This document shows positions 30,973-38,742 of a stretch of 39,203 bases of DNA, piece after piece. The position numbers and the translations under genes are program-made. The DNA is from Verrucomicrobiota bacterium. Lineage in GTDB: Bacteria > Verrucomicrobiota > Verrucomicrobiia > Chthoniobacterales > UBA10450. The DNA lies in contig QHQA01000084.1 in NCBI GenBank assembly GCA_003219695.1, positions 1 to 39,203 on the forward strand. Direction: 5' to 3'. The notes beneath the pieces are model-generated. The model did not search any database, was not told where the DNA came from, and was given only the letters and a program-made list of their open reading frames with translations. Numbering within the stretch: position 1 is the first letter of the stretch; the number at the start of each line of letters is the position of its first letter.

Positions 30973-32244
30973 ATGATCTGGCTGCTGCTCTGCTGCGCGA
31001 TTGTTGCGGTGATGATCGCCGTTGCCGTGATGGCGTGGCGAAAATGGATCGCGCCCTGGCGACAACTGGAAGAGCTCGTCTCACAAATCTCCCGCGGCGA
31101 GCGGCCGCCGACCTTTTTGGTCGAGGGCGGCGCGCATGCGCAACGCGCCGGTTTGCAGTTCGAGAAAATTTTCCATGATCTGAGCGAACTCAAAAAGCAG
31201 ATCGCAAAGCGAGAATCCGGTATGCAGACCATTTTTTCTGCGATGCAGGACGCATTGCTGGTGGTTGATTCCAACCGGCGCGTGGTTGTGACTAACGAGA
31301 TGTTTCGAAAACTTTTCGTGCTACCGGAAATTTTTGTCGGGACGCCTCTACTGGAAATTGTTCGCAACGCCACGATCGACCAGGTGATTGCTAATGCGCT
31401 CGATGGCGGTGCGCCGGTTCGCGAGGAATTGGCACTGGAGGGTTCACTAATCGAGTTGCACGCCGTGGCGACACGAAACCAAGCGGGCGAGATCACCGGA
31501 GCACTCGTTTTGTTTCACGACATTACCGAGCTGAAGAAAATGGATCAGATCAGGCGGGATTTTGTTGCCAACGTTTCGCACGAGTTGCGCACGCCGCTGT
31601 CGATCTTGCGCGGCTATATCGAAACCTTGCTCGACAGGCCGGAGACGCCGCGCGACGAACTCTCGCGAATTCTCGGAGTGATGGAGCGCCACTCAAAGCG
31701 ACTCGACTTGCTCGCGGAAGATTTGCTTACGCTTGCGCAACTGGAATCGGGTAATCCGAATCTCCAATTGGAAGATGTCGATTTCCCAAGCTTCTTCGAG
31801 GAAGTCGTCCGCGATTGGGAAAAGAAGCTCGCACACAAACAGCTCAACCTGGTTGTCGATGTTCCGCCGGGATTGCCCCCGATCCGCGCCGATCGGACGC
31901 GGCTACAGGAAGCGCTCTATAATTTGCTCGATAACGCCGTGAAATACTCGCGTGAGCGCGGCGACATCCGACTGATGGCTCGGCGTCGCGACGGTGAAAT
32001 CGAGCTGAGCATCAGCGACAATGGAATCGGAATTGCCAAAGAAGATTTGTCGCGCGTATTCGAACGTTTCTACCGCGTAGACAAAGCGCGCAGTCACGAC
32101 AACGCACGCGGCACCGGCCTGGGCCTTGCGATTGTGAAACACATCGCGCAACTCCACGGCGGCCGCGTCGAAGCCGAGAGCGAACTGGGCAAAGGCACGA
32201 CTATTCGCGTGGTGTTGCCAATTGCTGTAGCCGCGTCTCTGTGA
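30973..32244 (+). CDS. phoR: Phosphate regulon sensor histidine kinase PhoR
   Basis: A 423-residue membrane sensor kinase. It has one N-terminal membrane helix (about 2-22), a linker, a PAS domain (about 85-190, QDALLVVDSNRRVVVTNE), the phosphorylated His in FVANVSHELRTPLS (H-box), and the ATPase domain with N-box LYNLLDNAVKYS, G1 ISDNGIGI, F-box and G2 GTGLGLAIVK. It would sense the state of PstSCAB/PhoU rather than phosphate itself and phosphorylate PhoB. The ATG at 30973 is five bases after phoB. The C-terminal residues VAASL and the TGA stop come from the left arm of a TGTAGCC element (32226), suggesting a slightly altered C terminus. Confidence 0.94.
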   Translation: MIWLLLCCAIVAVMIAVAVMAWRKWIAPWRQLEELVSQISRGERPPTFLVEGGAHAQRAGLQFEKIFHDLSELKKQIAKRESGMQTIFSAMQDALLVVDSNRRVVVTNEMFRKLFVLPEIFVGTPLLEIVRNATIDQVIANALDGGAPVREELALEGSLIELHAVATRNQAGEITGALVLFHDITELKKMDQIRRDFVANVSHELRTPLSILRGYIETLLDRPETPRDELSRILGVMERHSKRLDLLAEDLLTLAQLESGNPNLQLEDVDFPSFFEEVVRDWEKKLAHKQLNLVVDVPPGLPPIRADRTRLQEALYNLLDNAVKYSRERGDIRLMARRRDGEIELSISDNGIGIAKEDLSRVFERFYRVDKARSHDNARGTGLGLAIVKHIAQLHGGRVEAESELGKGTTIRVVLPIAVAASL

Positions 32245-32306
32245 GACGCGCGACATGCGCGATGCAAACAGCTGAGCCGACAGCTTCGCACAGCGAACCG
32301 GCTACA
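32226..32306. repeat. TGTAGCCG...CGGCTACA element between phoR and pstS
   Basis: Ends TGTAGCCG and CGGCTACA, with hairpin GCGTCTC/GAGACGC (TGT loop) and GCTTCGC/GCGAACC-like arms. It supplies the phoR stop and ends two bases before the Pho-box-like site of pstS, so it could separate phoR and pstS transcripts. Confidence 0.85.
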
Positions 32307-32308
32307 GT

Positions 32309-32326
32309 TGTCACACAAACGTAACA
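32309..32326 (+). promoter_or_regulatory. Pho-box-like direct repeat before pstS
   Basis: TGTCACA (32309-32315), four bases, CGTAACA (32320-32326): the same unit type and 11-bp period as the porin site, pointing at pstS, whose ATG is 45 bases on. A third weaker unit may follow at 32331. Confidence 0.7.
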
Positions 32327-32371
32327 GTAAAGGTTTTGACCGGCTGAATCGGAGTGCGGCAATTTCGTCGC

Positions 32372-33388
32372 ATGACGAAACTCAAAAAAACAAAGATTCT
32401 TGGGCTTGTAATTGCGCTGGGATTGAGCGCGAACGCTTCGGCGCAAATGATGATCAACGGCGCGGGCGCGACGTTTCCCTACCCGATTTACTCGAAGTGG
32501 TTCGATGAATACGCGAAGGTCGATCCTTCGGTCCGATTCAATTATCAATCCATCGGTTCCGGGGGCGGACAAAAACAAATTTTGGCGCAAACGGTCGATT
32601 TCGGCGCTTCTGACGGGCCGATGAGCGACGACAATTTAGCCAAAGCGCCGGGGAAGATTCTGCATATTCCAACTGTCGCGGGCGCGGATGTGGTTGCCTA
32701 CAATTTGCCGGGTAATCCGGCGTTGAAGCTCGATGCGGATGCCATCGCCGGGATTTTCTTGGGCAAAATCAAGAAATGGAATGATCCCAAAATCACCGCG
32801 CTCAATCCCGGCGTGAATTTGCCCGACCAGGAAATTATCGTCGTGCATCGCTCTGATGGGAGCGGGACGACTTATATCTGGACCGATTACCTGAGCAAGA
32901 TCAGCCCTGAATGGAAAACGAAAGTCGGCACGAACACCTCGGTGAATTGGCCGACTGGCATCGGTGGCAAAGGCAACGAAGGCGTGGCCGGTCAAATCAA
33001 GCAAACTCCCGGCGCGTTCGGCTATGTGGAGTTGATCTACGCGATTCAAAATAAAATGCCGTATGCGGAGGTAAAAAATTCCGCCGGCCAATTTATAAAG
33101 CCGTCGCTGGAATCGATCACCGCGGCCATGGCCACCGCACAAATCCCGGATGATTTCCGATTTTCGATCACTAATGCGCCGGGCACAGATTCGTATCCCA
33201 TTTGCGGCGCGACGTGGTTGCTTGTGTACGAGCAGCAAAAAGACCCGGCGAAAGGGAAGAAACTCATTGAATTTTTGAAATGGGCGCTGACCAAGGGCGA
33301 GAACATGGCCAAGGATTTGGATTACGCGCCGTTGCCCGATTCACTGCGCGACCGTGTGTTGCAACGGATTGAGGAAATCAAGTTTTAA
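32372..33388 (+). CDS. pstS: Periplasmic phosphate-binding protein PstS
   Basis: A 338-residue exported protein that captures phosphate for the PstCAB importer. The ATG at 32372 begins a signal peptide (MTKLKKTK, hydrophobic core, ANASAQ); an upstream GTG at 32354 would add six residues. The mature protein starts with INGAGATFPYPIY, the phosphate-loop signature; other ligand regions are GSGGGQK, FGASDGP, VHRSDGSGTTYIWTDYLS and PTGIGGKGNEGVAG. Length and pattern match the E. coli-like PstS. Preceded by a Pho-box-like site, so it is probably the first gene of a phosphate-controlled pstSCAB-phoU unit. Confidence 0.96.
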   Translation: MTKLKKTKILGLVIALGLSANASAQMMINGAGATFPYPIYSKWFDEYAKVDPSVRFNYQSIGSGGGQKQILAQTVDFGASDGPMSDDNLAKAPGKILHIPTVAGADVVAYNLPGNPALKLDADAIAGIFLGKIKKWNDPKITALNPGVNLPDQEIIVVHRSDGSGTTYIWTDYLSKISPEWKTKVGTNTSVNWPTGIGGKGNEGVAGQIKQTPGAFGYVELIYAIQNKMPYAEVKNSAGQFIKPSLESITAAMATAQIPDDFRFSITNAPGTDSYPICGATWLLVYEQQKDPAKGKKLIEFLKWALTKGENMAKDLDYAPLPDSLRDRVLQRIEEIKF

Positions 33389-33458
33389 CCGCAAATGAAC
33401 ACAAATTTCTGGAACGGGACGAGCGCCGGCGGCCCAGGCGCCCTCCAACTGTCACGGT

Positions 33459-33545
33459 GTCATGTTGAGCGAAGCGAAACATCTCTCGTTGTTGTTTCAC
33501 CGTCTTGGAAAGTGATCCGAGATTCTTCGCTTCGCCCAGAATGAC
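33459..33545. repeat. GTCAT-family palindromic repeat between pstS and pstC
   Basis: GTCATGTTGAGCGAAGCGAA at the left and TTCGCTTCGCCCAGAATGAC at the right are long inverted arms around a short centre. The right end contains the ATG codon taken as the pstC start. Related to 9740, 12894, 18081 and 37033. It could form a stable stem that lowers downstream expression relative to pstS, as other intergenic stems do in this operon type. Confidence 0.82.
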
Positions 33546-34527
33546 AATGACGAAGGCGCAATTGTTGCTGCGGGAGCGCTCGGTGCGAGAGCGCATGACT
33601 CCGCCGTCGCGGTTTGGCGATGAAGCTTTCAAATGGCTTACGCTGACGATGGCGTTGGCGGTCGTTTTGCTGATCGTTCTCATCGGTTGGCAACTGGCGC
33701 GTGGCTCTTCGCTCGCAATCCAAAAGTTCGGGTTCAGTTTTCTCATTACATCGACGTGGGACCCGGTGGCGGAACAGTTCGGGGCGCTGCCGTTCATCTA
33801 CGGCACAGCGGTCTCGTCATTAATCGCCTTGCTGATCGCAGTGCCGTTGAGCATTGCGACCGCTGTGTACTTGACGGAACTCGCGCCGCTCTGGATTCGG
33901 CAGCCGATTATATCGCTCGTCGAGATGTTGGCTGCCATACCGAGCGTGATCCTCGGTCTCTGGGGAATTTTCGTGATGATCCCGTGGCTGCGCGATTATC
34001 CGTTTCCGTTTCTGAAACGAATACTCGGTTGGACACCGATTTTCACCGGGCCAATTTACGGGCCGAGCATGCTCGCCGGTGGAATCATCATTGCGGTGAT
34101 GATTGTGCCGATCATCACCTCGGTGTCGCGCGAAATTCTGCGGAGCGTCCCGGACTTGCAGCGCGAAGCGGCGTACGCGCTGGGCGCAACGCGATGGGAA
34201 GTGACGCGGATCGCCGTGTTGAGTTACGCCGGGAAAGGGTTGTTCGGCGCGGTGATACTCGGGCTGGGCCGCGCGCTGGGCGAAACGATGGCGGTGACCA
34301 TGGTGATCGGCAACACGCCGCAAATTGCCGCCTCATTGTTCAAGCCGGGTTACACGCTGGCCAGCGTAATCGCGAATGAATTTACCGAAGCCACCACGGA
34401 CATGTATCTACAGGCATTGTTCGAGATCGGGCTGGTCTTGTTCGGCGTAACAATTTTGGTGAACCTGATCGCGCAATTGCTTCTCAAAACGATCGCGAGA
34501 GGAGCGTCACCTCGCGCAGTTCAATGA
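33541..34527 (+). CDS. pstC: Phosphate ABC transporter permease PstC
   Basis: A 328-residue inner-membrane permease with six helices. Matches include SIQKFG-like region (AIQKFGFSFL), YGTAVSSLIALLIAVPLSI, TELAPLWIR, VEMLAAIPSVILGLWG and the EAA loop EAAYALGATRWEVTRIAVL followed by GLGRALGETMAVTMVIGN. The start is uncertain: ATG codons at 33541 and 33547 lie at the end of a palindromic repeat, another is at 33595, and none has a ribosome-binding site. The first two give an N terminus of normal length. It overlaps pstA by four bases (ATGA). Confidence 0.93.
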   Translation: MTMTKAQLLLRERSVRERMTPPSRFGDEAFKWLTLTMALAVVLLIVLIGWQLARGSSLAIQKFGFSFLITSTWDPVAEQFGALPFIYGTAVSSLIALLIAVPLSIATAVYLTELAPLWIRQPIISLVEMLAAIPSVILGLWGIFVMIPWLRDYPFPFLKRILGWTPIFTGPIYGPSMLAGGIIIAVMIVPIITSVSREILRSVPDLQREAAYALGATRWEVTRIAVLSYAGKGLFGAVILGLGRALGETMAVTMVIGNTPQIAASLFKPGYTLASVIANEFTEATTDMYLQALFEIGLVLFGVTILVNLIAQLLLKTIARGASPRAVQ

Positions 34528-35387
34528 CCATGCGTACCCGCCGCAAAGACCGTCACAGCTGGCGAAAGCTCGAGAGCGCGCTCGTCTCCGGGCTGACTTT
34601 CTGTTCGGCGATTATCGTCATCGCGCCGCTAGCTCTTGTATTTTTTCACGTGGTCAAAAGCGGCATCGGTGCGGTCAACCTGGATTTCTTCACAAAATTG
34701 CCGAAGCCTGTGGGCACGCCCGGTGGTGGAATGGCCAACGCCATCGTCGGCACGCTCGAGTTGCTGGCGCTCGCGTCTGTCATTGGAATTCCGGTCGGCG
34801 TACTGGGCGGAGTTTATCTGGCCGAGTATGGTACGGCGCGTGTGAACTGGGTGCTGCGTTTCATCGCCGACGTGCTCAACGGTGTGCCATCCATCATCTG
34901 GGGCGTGGTTGTTTACGGACTGGTCGTTTTGCGTTTCAAAAGTTTCTCCGCATACGCCGGGGGACTCGCGCTGGGCTTGATCATGGTCCCGTTGATCCTG
35001 CGCACCACCGAGGAAGTGATTCTTCTTGTGCCTGCCAGTTACCGCGAAGCCGCTCTGGCCCTCGGCATCGCCCGTTGGAAAACCATCGCGCACATCGTTG
35101 TGAAGACCGCGTCGCGCGGAATCATCACCGGTATTCTGCTCGCTCTCGCCCGCGTGGGCGGCGAAACCGCGCCGCTTCTTTTCACTGCGTTCGGCAACCG
35201 CTTTTGGAACCACGACCTGCGCGAGCCGATTGCAGCGCTGCCTCTGCAAATTTTCACCTACGCGATCTCACCCTACGACGATTGGCATCGCCAAGCCTGG
35301 GCTGGTGCGCTCATTCTGGTCACCGGCGTTTTTTGCGTTAACGTGCTGGTGAGAATTTTCACCCGCGTCCGGGCCATGCCAGTTTAG
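34524..35387 (+). CDS. pstA: Phosphate ABC transporter permease PstA
   Basis: A 287-residue permease that pairs with PstC to form the phosphate channel. It has six hydrophobic helices, FFTKLPKPVGTPGGGMANAI after the first, GVLGGVYLAEYG, LNGVPSIIWGVVVYG, and the EAA loop EAALALGIARWKTIAHIVV with GGETAPLLFTAFGN. The start overlaps the pstC stop (ATGA), implying translational coupling. The C terminus ends nine bases before pstB. Confidence 0.95.
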   Translation: MTMRTRRKDRHSWRKLESALVSGLTFCSAIIVIAPLALVFFHVVKSGIGAVNLDFFTKLPKPVGTPGGGMANAIVGTLELLALASVIGIPVGVLGGVYLAEYGTARVNWVLRFIADVLNGVPSIIWGVVVYGLVVLRFKSFSAYAGGLALGLIMVPLILRTTEEVILLVPASYREAALALGIARWKTIAHIVVKTASRGIITGILLALARVGGETAPLLFTAFGNRFWNHDLREPIAALPLQIFTYAISPYDDWHRQAWAGALILVTGVFCVNVLVRIFTRVRAMPV

Positions 35388-35396
35388 ATTCTCAAA

Positions 35397-36242
35397 ATGC
35401 TCACTCAGGTTATGCCGCAACCTCAGGTTGTCGAAGATCGCGACCGCGCCGCAATTCCTCCGTCGGACGCAGAGGCGGAGTCGCTCCCGATGGCTGTTCA
35501 GGCCAAAAATGTTTCCATGTGGTATGGCGCCAAGCGAGCCGTTGACAATGTGACCATGGACATTCCCGCCAAAGCCGTGACTGCAATCATCGGGCCGAGC
35601 GGCTGCGGAAAATCGACTTTCATTCGCGCGCTGAATCGCATGCATGAGCTGGTGCCGCATACCCGCGTTGAAGGCACCGTGCTGCTGAATGGCGAAAACC
35701 TCTACTCGAGCGATGTCGATCCTGCGATTGTCCGGCGGCGCGTCGGCATGGTGTTCCAAAAATCGAATCCGTTCCCGACAATGTCGATCGGCGAAAACGT
35801 CATCGTCGGCCTGCGCTTGAACGGCGTGCGTGACCGGAAATTTCTGAACGAACACCTGGAAAAATCGTTGCGTATGGCCGCGTTATGGGATGAAGTGAAA
35901 GACGATCTGCACAAATCGGGCACGAGCCTGTCCGGCGGTCAGCAGCAGCGACTGTGTATCGCGCGCGCGCTCGCCGTCGAACCCGAAGTGATCCTGATGG
36001 ATGAACCGTGCTCGGCGCTGGATCCGATCGCGACTGCAAAAATCGAGGAGCTGATCCAGGATTTGAAAAAGCACTACACCATCGTCATCGTCACGCACAA
36101 CATGCAGCAGGCAGGGCGCGTCTCCGATTTTACGGCGTTCCTTTACATGGGCAGGCTGATCGAGTTTGGTGCGACAACAAAAATTTTCACCAACCCCGGC
36201 CAGAAACAGACGGAGGACTACATCACGGGGAGATTTGGATGA
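35397..36242 (+). CDS. pstB: Phosphate ABC transporter ATP-binding protein PstB
   Basis: A 281-residue ATPase. Walker A is GPSGCGKS, the Q-loop is VFQKSNPFP, the signature is LSGGQQQR, and Walker B is [13 protein letters not shown], followed by the H-loop THNMQQA. The N terminus (about 30 residues before [13 protein letters not shown]) is longer than in E. coli PstB, so an internal ATG at 35490 is a possible start; no ribosome-binding site decides. It drives uptake by PstCA and relays phosphate status to PhoU/PhoR. Confidence 0.96.
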   Translation: MLTQVMPQPQVVEDRDRAAIPPSDAEAESLPMAVQAKNVSMWYGAKRAVDNVTMDIPAKAVTAIIGPSGCGKSTFIRALNRMHELVPHTRVEGTVLLNGENLYSSDVDPAIVRRRVGMVFQKSNPFPTMSIGENVIVGLRLNGVRDRKFLNEHLEKSLRMAALWDEVKDDLHKSGTSLSGGQQQRLCIARALAVEPEVILMDEPCSALDPIATAKIEELIQDLKKHYTIVIVTHNMQQAGRVSDFTAFLYMGRLIEFGATTKIFTNPGQKQTEDYITGRFG

Positions 36243-36283
36243 TTGGTAGGGCGCGACCGCCGGGCGCGCTGGTCAGGAGGAGA

Positions 36284-36319
36284 AGCAAGAGCAGGAGCAA
36301 GAGCAAGAGTAAGAGTAAA
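36284..36319 (+). repeat. Hexamer tandem repeat between pstB and phoU
   Basis: Six units of AGCAAG and close variants (AGCAAG, AGCAGG, AGCAAG, AGCAAG, AGTAAG, AGTAAA) form a purine-rich tract ending nine bases before the phoU ATG. It contains purine-rich ribosome-binding-like sequence, so unit gain or loss could change phoU translation. Confidence 0.85.
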
Positions 36320-36327
36320 GGCCGACA

Positions 36328-37014
36328 ATGGTCATACCAAAACACATTCTAGGCACATTCGACGAAGCGCTTGGGGCGCTGCGCAACGATCTGTTAATGA
36401 TGGCTGGTCTGGCCGAGCGCAGCCTCGATCGCGCCATCAATGGATTGCTTCAGCGTGACGACGATCTTTGCGCAAACGCGATTGCCGATGATGAAGAAAT
36501 CGATCAGCTAGAAAAACAGATCGACAAGGACGGCTTCGAAATTCTGGTTCGTTATCAACCGGTGGCGTCCGATTTGCGGCGGGTGATTTCGGCAATGAAA
36601 CTTTCGCCCAATATCGAGCGCGTGGCAGATCAAGCGACAAACATCGCGAAACGCGCGCGCAAATTAAACCGGCATCCGCCATTGCCCGAAGTGCAATTGA
36701 TCGTGCCGATCCAGGCGCACGCGCTGTCGATGTTCAAAGACAGCATCGACGCGTTTGTGCGCGAAGATGTCGAGCTGGCCCGCGCAGTGGTCAGCCGCGA
36801 CCAGCAACTCGATGACATGAAGCGTTCTGCAAACCGGCAACTGACCGAACGAATGGTGCAGGACCGCGATCAATTGCGCGGCTATCTAAATTTGATTTTG
36901 ATCTCGCGCTGTCTCGAACGCGTCGGCGATCATGCCACCAACATCGCCGAGGATGCTGTCTATGCCGCCGCAGCGGAAGACATCAGGCACCAGACGTTGA
37001 CGGCCGTCGTCTGA
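36328..37014 (+). CDS. phoU: Phosphate signalling protein PhoU
   Basis: A 228-residue all-helical cytoplasmic protein made of two three-helix PhoU repeats. The metal-cluster motifs ERVADQATNIA (first repeat) and ERVGDHATNIAED (second repeat) are plain. It links PstB to PhoR and keeps the Pho response off when phosphate is plentiful. The ATG at 36328 follows a purine-rich hexamer repeat that may act as ribosome-binding region. Order pstS-pstC-pstA-pstB-phoU is as in E. coli. A broken ppk follows. Confidence 0.95.
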   Translation: MVIPKHILGTFDEALGALRNDLLMMAGLAERSLDRAINGLLQRDDDLCANAIADDEEIDQLEKQIDKDGFEILVRYQPVASDLRRVISAMKLSPNIERVADQATNIAKRARKLNRHPPLPEVQLIVPIQAHALSMFKDSIDAFVREDVELARAVVSRDQQLDDMKRSANRQLTERMVQDRDQLRGYLNLILISRCLERVGDHATNIAEDAVYAAAAEDIRHQTLTAVV

Positions 37015-37022
37015 AGCGAACC

Positions 37023-37283
37023 ATGCCTGCTCGTAATCCTGAGCGAAGCGCAGCGGAGTCGAAAGATCCCGTGAATATAGCTTCCGGTCTGCAGCCGGAT
37101 TCCTCGACGAAGCCTGTCGTGCTTGCCACGCCGAAGTTGGACGAAGGCGGGGGCGAAGTCGAAGGGCTCGGAACGACAGAGACCGTGTTTGTTCCACAGG
37201 TCGTGCAAAGCGCGCACGAGCGCTTTGGTGGGCCAAAAAATTTCATCAACCGTGAGTTGAGCTGGCTCGAGTTCAACCGCCGC
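37023..37283 (+). pseudogene. ppk: Polyphosphate kinase N-terminal remnant
   Basis: The frame from the ATG at 37023 reaches a stretch at 37236-37283 reading NFINRELSWLEFNRR, the well-conserved N-terminal motif of polyphosphate kinase 1. After that all similarity stops: none of the three plus-strand frames continues the PPK1 sequence, and the DNA runs into the 3' end of secG on the other strand. A functional enzyme needs about 680 residues. The first 50 or so codons are made of repeat DNA. PPK1 genes commonly lie beside phoU, so the position is right for a gene that has been lost through a deletion or rearrangement with one breakpoint near 37285. Confidence 0.75.
37033..37110. repeat. GTCAT-family repeat, degraded, between phoU and the ppk remnant
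   Basis: CCTGAGCGAAGCGCAGCGGAG with GTCGAAAGATCCCG on the left and GGATTCCTCGACGAAG on the right are the arms seen at 12894-12983. Further repeat-like fragments (CGAAGTCGAAGGGCTCGGAA) follow to about 37175. Confidence 0.7.
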
Positions 37284-37347
37284 GGCGTCAGGTCCGGGCC
37301 AGCGAGTTCCGCGAGCCTTGCTTCGCGGCAAGGCAAACTGCCGCTCG

Positions 37348-37767
37348 TTATCTTGGCGAAGTCGCGGGCGGTGCGCTGGCAGCGGGCGAAACTCCCGCGC
37401 CAGAATTCGCTGCAGGGGAGACCGCCGGCGAGGAGGCTGGCAAGGGTTGCCTTGCCGCAGGCGAAGGAGAAGTTTGCGGCGCGGCCTGTTGTTTCATCAG
37501 CTCACGACGGAAGGCGCTGCTAGCCGTGCTCCGGTGCGCATACAGGATCGATAACGCAAAGGTGATTACGAAAAATATGCCGGCCAGCCATGTGGTGAAC
37601 TTCACCAGCACGTTTGTCGTTTGCGCGCCAAAAATGTTTTCGGTGACCGCGCCGCCGAATGCCGCGCCCAAGCCTTCGCTTTTTGGCCGTTGCATCAGGA
37701 TCACCAGCACCATGAGCGCTGCCACGAGCACAAAAAAGACCAGGAACAGGGTGATCAGAAAGTTCAT
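37348..37767 (-). CDS. secG: Protein-export membrane protein SecG
   Basis: A 139-residue subunit of the SecYEG translocon. The first 75 residues are classical SecG: helix 1 (FLITLFLVFFVLVAALMVLV), the conserved MQRPKSEGLGAAFGG loop, TENIFGAQ, and helix 2 (WLAGIFFVITFALSILYA). The remaining 60 residues are a Ser/Pro/Ala-rich cytoplasmic or periplasmic tail, probably disordered; part of it (GAGVSPAA) is coded by sequence that resembles a dispersed repeat. The tail lies where the ppk remnant begins on the other strand. ATG at 37767; 55 bases after mazG on the same strand. Confidence 0.93.
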   Translation of the reverse strand: MNFLITLFLVFFVLVAALMVLVILMQRPKSEGLGAAFGGAVTENIFGAQTTNVLVKFTTWLAGIFFVITFALSILYAHRSTASSAFRRELMKQQAAPQTSPSPAARQPLPASSPAVSPAANSGAGVSPAASAPPATSPR

Positions 37768-37806
37768 TGGGAACGGAATATCTCTAAAGCCTGGTTAGAA
37801 GCAAAC

Positions 37807-37885
37807 GCTGAACGCCCAACGTTCAACGTCCAACATCCAATTCAGAAGTTGAGCGTTGGGGGTTGGACGTTGGACGTTGGACGTT
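37807..37885. repeat. Inverted array of heptamers (GTTGGAC type) at the mazG 3' end
   Basis: Five heptamers of CAAC type (GCTGAAC, GCCCAAC, GTTCAAC, GTCCAAC, ATCCAAT; 37807-37841) face five of GTTG type (GTTGAGC, GTTGGGG, and three GTTGGAC; 37848-37882) across a 6-base centre. The array contains the mazG stop codon and about 20 mazG codons, and could form a long stem between mazG and secG. Confidence 0.9.
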
Positions 37886-38647
37886 CTTCTTAATCTGGTT
37901 CCAGATCGCGTCCATCTCGGCAAGATCGGCATCGCCGAGTCTCTTGCCCCTCCCTTTGAGTTCGTCCTCAAGTTGATTGAAGCGCGCCACAAATTTGTCG
38001 GTGGCTTTTTGTAGCGCGCTTTCCGCGTCGATCCTGCATTTCCGCGCCAGATTGACTACGGCGAAAAGTAGATCGCCAGTCTCCTCCTCGATCATTTTTT
38101 TGTCTTCCGACCGGATCGCTTCGTTCATTTCGCGAAGTTCTTCTTCGATTTTCGCGATCACGTCGCGCACCTCGGCCCAGTCAAAATTCACCCGGGCCGC
38201 TTTGGATTGCGCCTTCTGCGCGCGCACCAACGCCGGCAACGCTTTGGGCAAACTCGCCAGATAATGCGAGTCGGCCTTTCTCTCTTCGCGCTTGATTGCT
38301 TCCCATTGTTTGAGCACCGCGCCGGCGTCGCGCGCGTCGCTGGTGCCGAACACATGCGGATGTCGCCGCACCAGTTTGTCCGAGAGTTCGCGAACGATTT
38401 CGTCGATGTCGAAGCGACCGGATTCACGAGCGATCTCCGCGTGCATCACGATTAATAGCAGTAGATCGCCCAGTTCTTCGCGAAAATGCGCGTCGTCCTT
38501 TGCGCGGGCGGCCTCCGCCATCTCGTAAGCCTCTTCAATCAAAGCGGGCAGCAGTGATTCGTGGGTCTGCTCCCGGTCCCATGGGCAACCGCCGGGTGCG
38601 CGTAGTTTCGCGACGATTTCGCAGAGCTTCGTAAACGCATCGCTCAT
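37823..38647 (-). CDS. mazG: Nucleoside triphosphate pyrophosphohydrolase MazG
   Basis: A 274-residue housecleaning enzyme that hydrolyses NTPs to NMP and pyrophosphate. It has two tandem MazG domains: the N-terminal one with GGCPWDREQTHESL, EEAYEMAEA and EELGDLLLLIVMHA (EExxE and ExxD Mg-binding motifs), and the C-terminal one with FDWAEVRDVIAKIEEEL and EEETGDLLFAVVNLAR. The last ~20 residues (after IWNQIKK) come from the heptamer repeat, so the natural end was probably near residue 254. The ATG at 38647 fits the family start. Followed by secG. Confidence 0.94.
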   Translation of the reverse strand: MSDAFTKLCEIVAKLRAPGGCPWDREQTHESLLPALIEEAYEMAEAARAKDDAHFREELGDLLLLIVMHAEIARESGRFDIDEIVRELSDKLVRRHPHVFGTSDARDAGAVLKQWEAIKREERKADSHYLASLPKALPALVRAQKAQSKAARVNFDWAEVRDVIAKIEEELREMNEAIRSEDKKMIEEETGDLLFAVVNLARKCRIDAESALQKATDKFVARFNQLEDELKGRGKRLGDADLAEMDAIWNQIKKNVQRPTSNPQRSTSELDVGR

Positions 38648-38650
38648 CAG

Positions 38651-38740
38651 TTTTAAGTTTTAAGTTTTAAGTTTGTAAGTTTTTAAGTAAAAGGCGCGAG
38701 CGCTAACGCTTTGAGACTTAACACTTAAAGCTTAAGACTT
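38651..38740. repeat. Inverted array of heptamers (TTTTAAG type) upstream of mazG
   Basis: Three TTTTAAG units (38651-38671) and two 8-base variants (to 38687) face CTTAACA, CTTAAAG, CTTAAGA and CTT (38717-38740) across a 29-base GC-rich centre. It fills the gap between mazG and the upstream gene on the minus strand. Same design as 37807-37885, but a different unit. Confidence 0.85.
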
Positions 38741-38742
38741 CT

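Noticed and set aside
37807-37885. Possible CRISPR array from the evenly spaced short repeats
   Set aside because: Units are 7 bp, contiguous and without spacers, and no cas gene is nearby.
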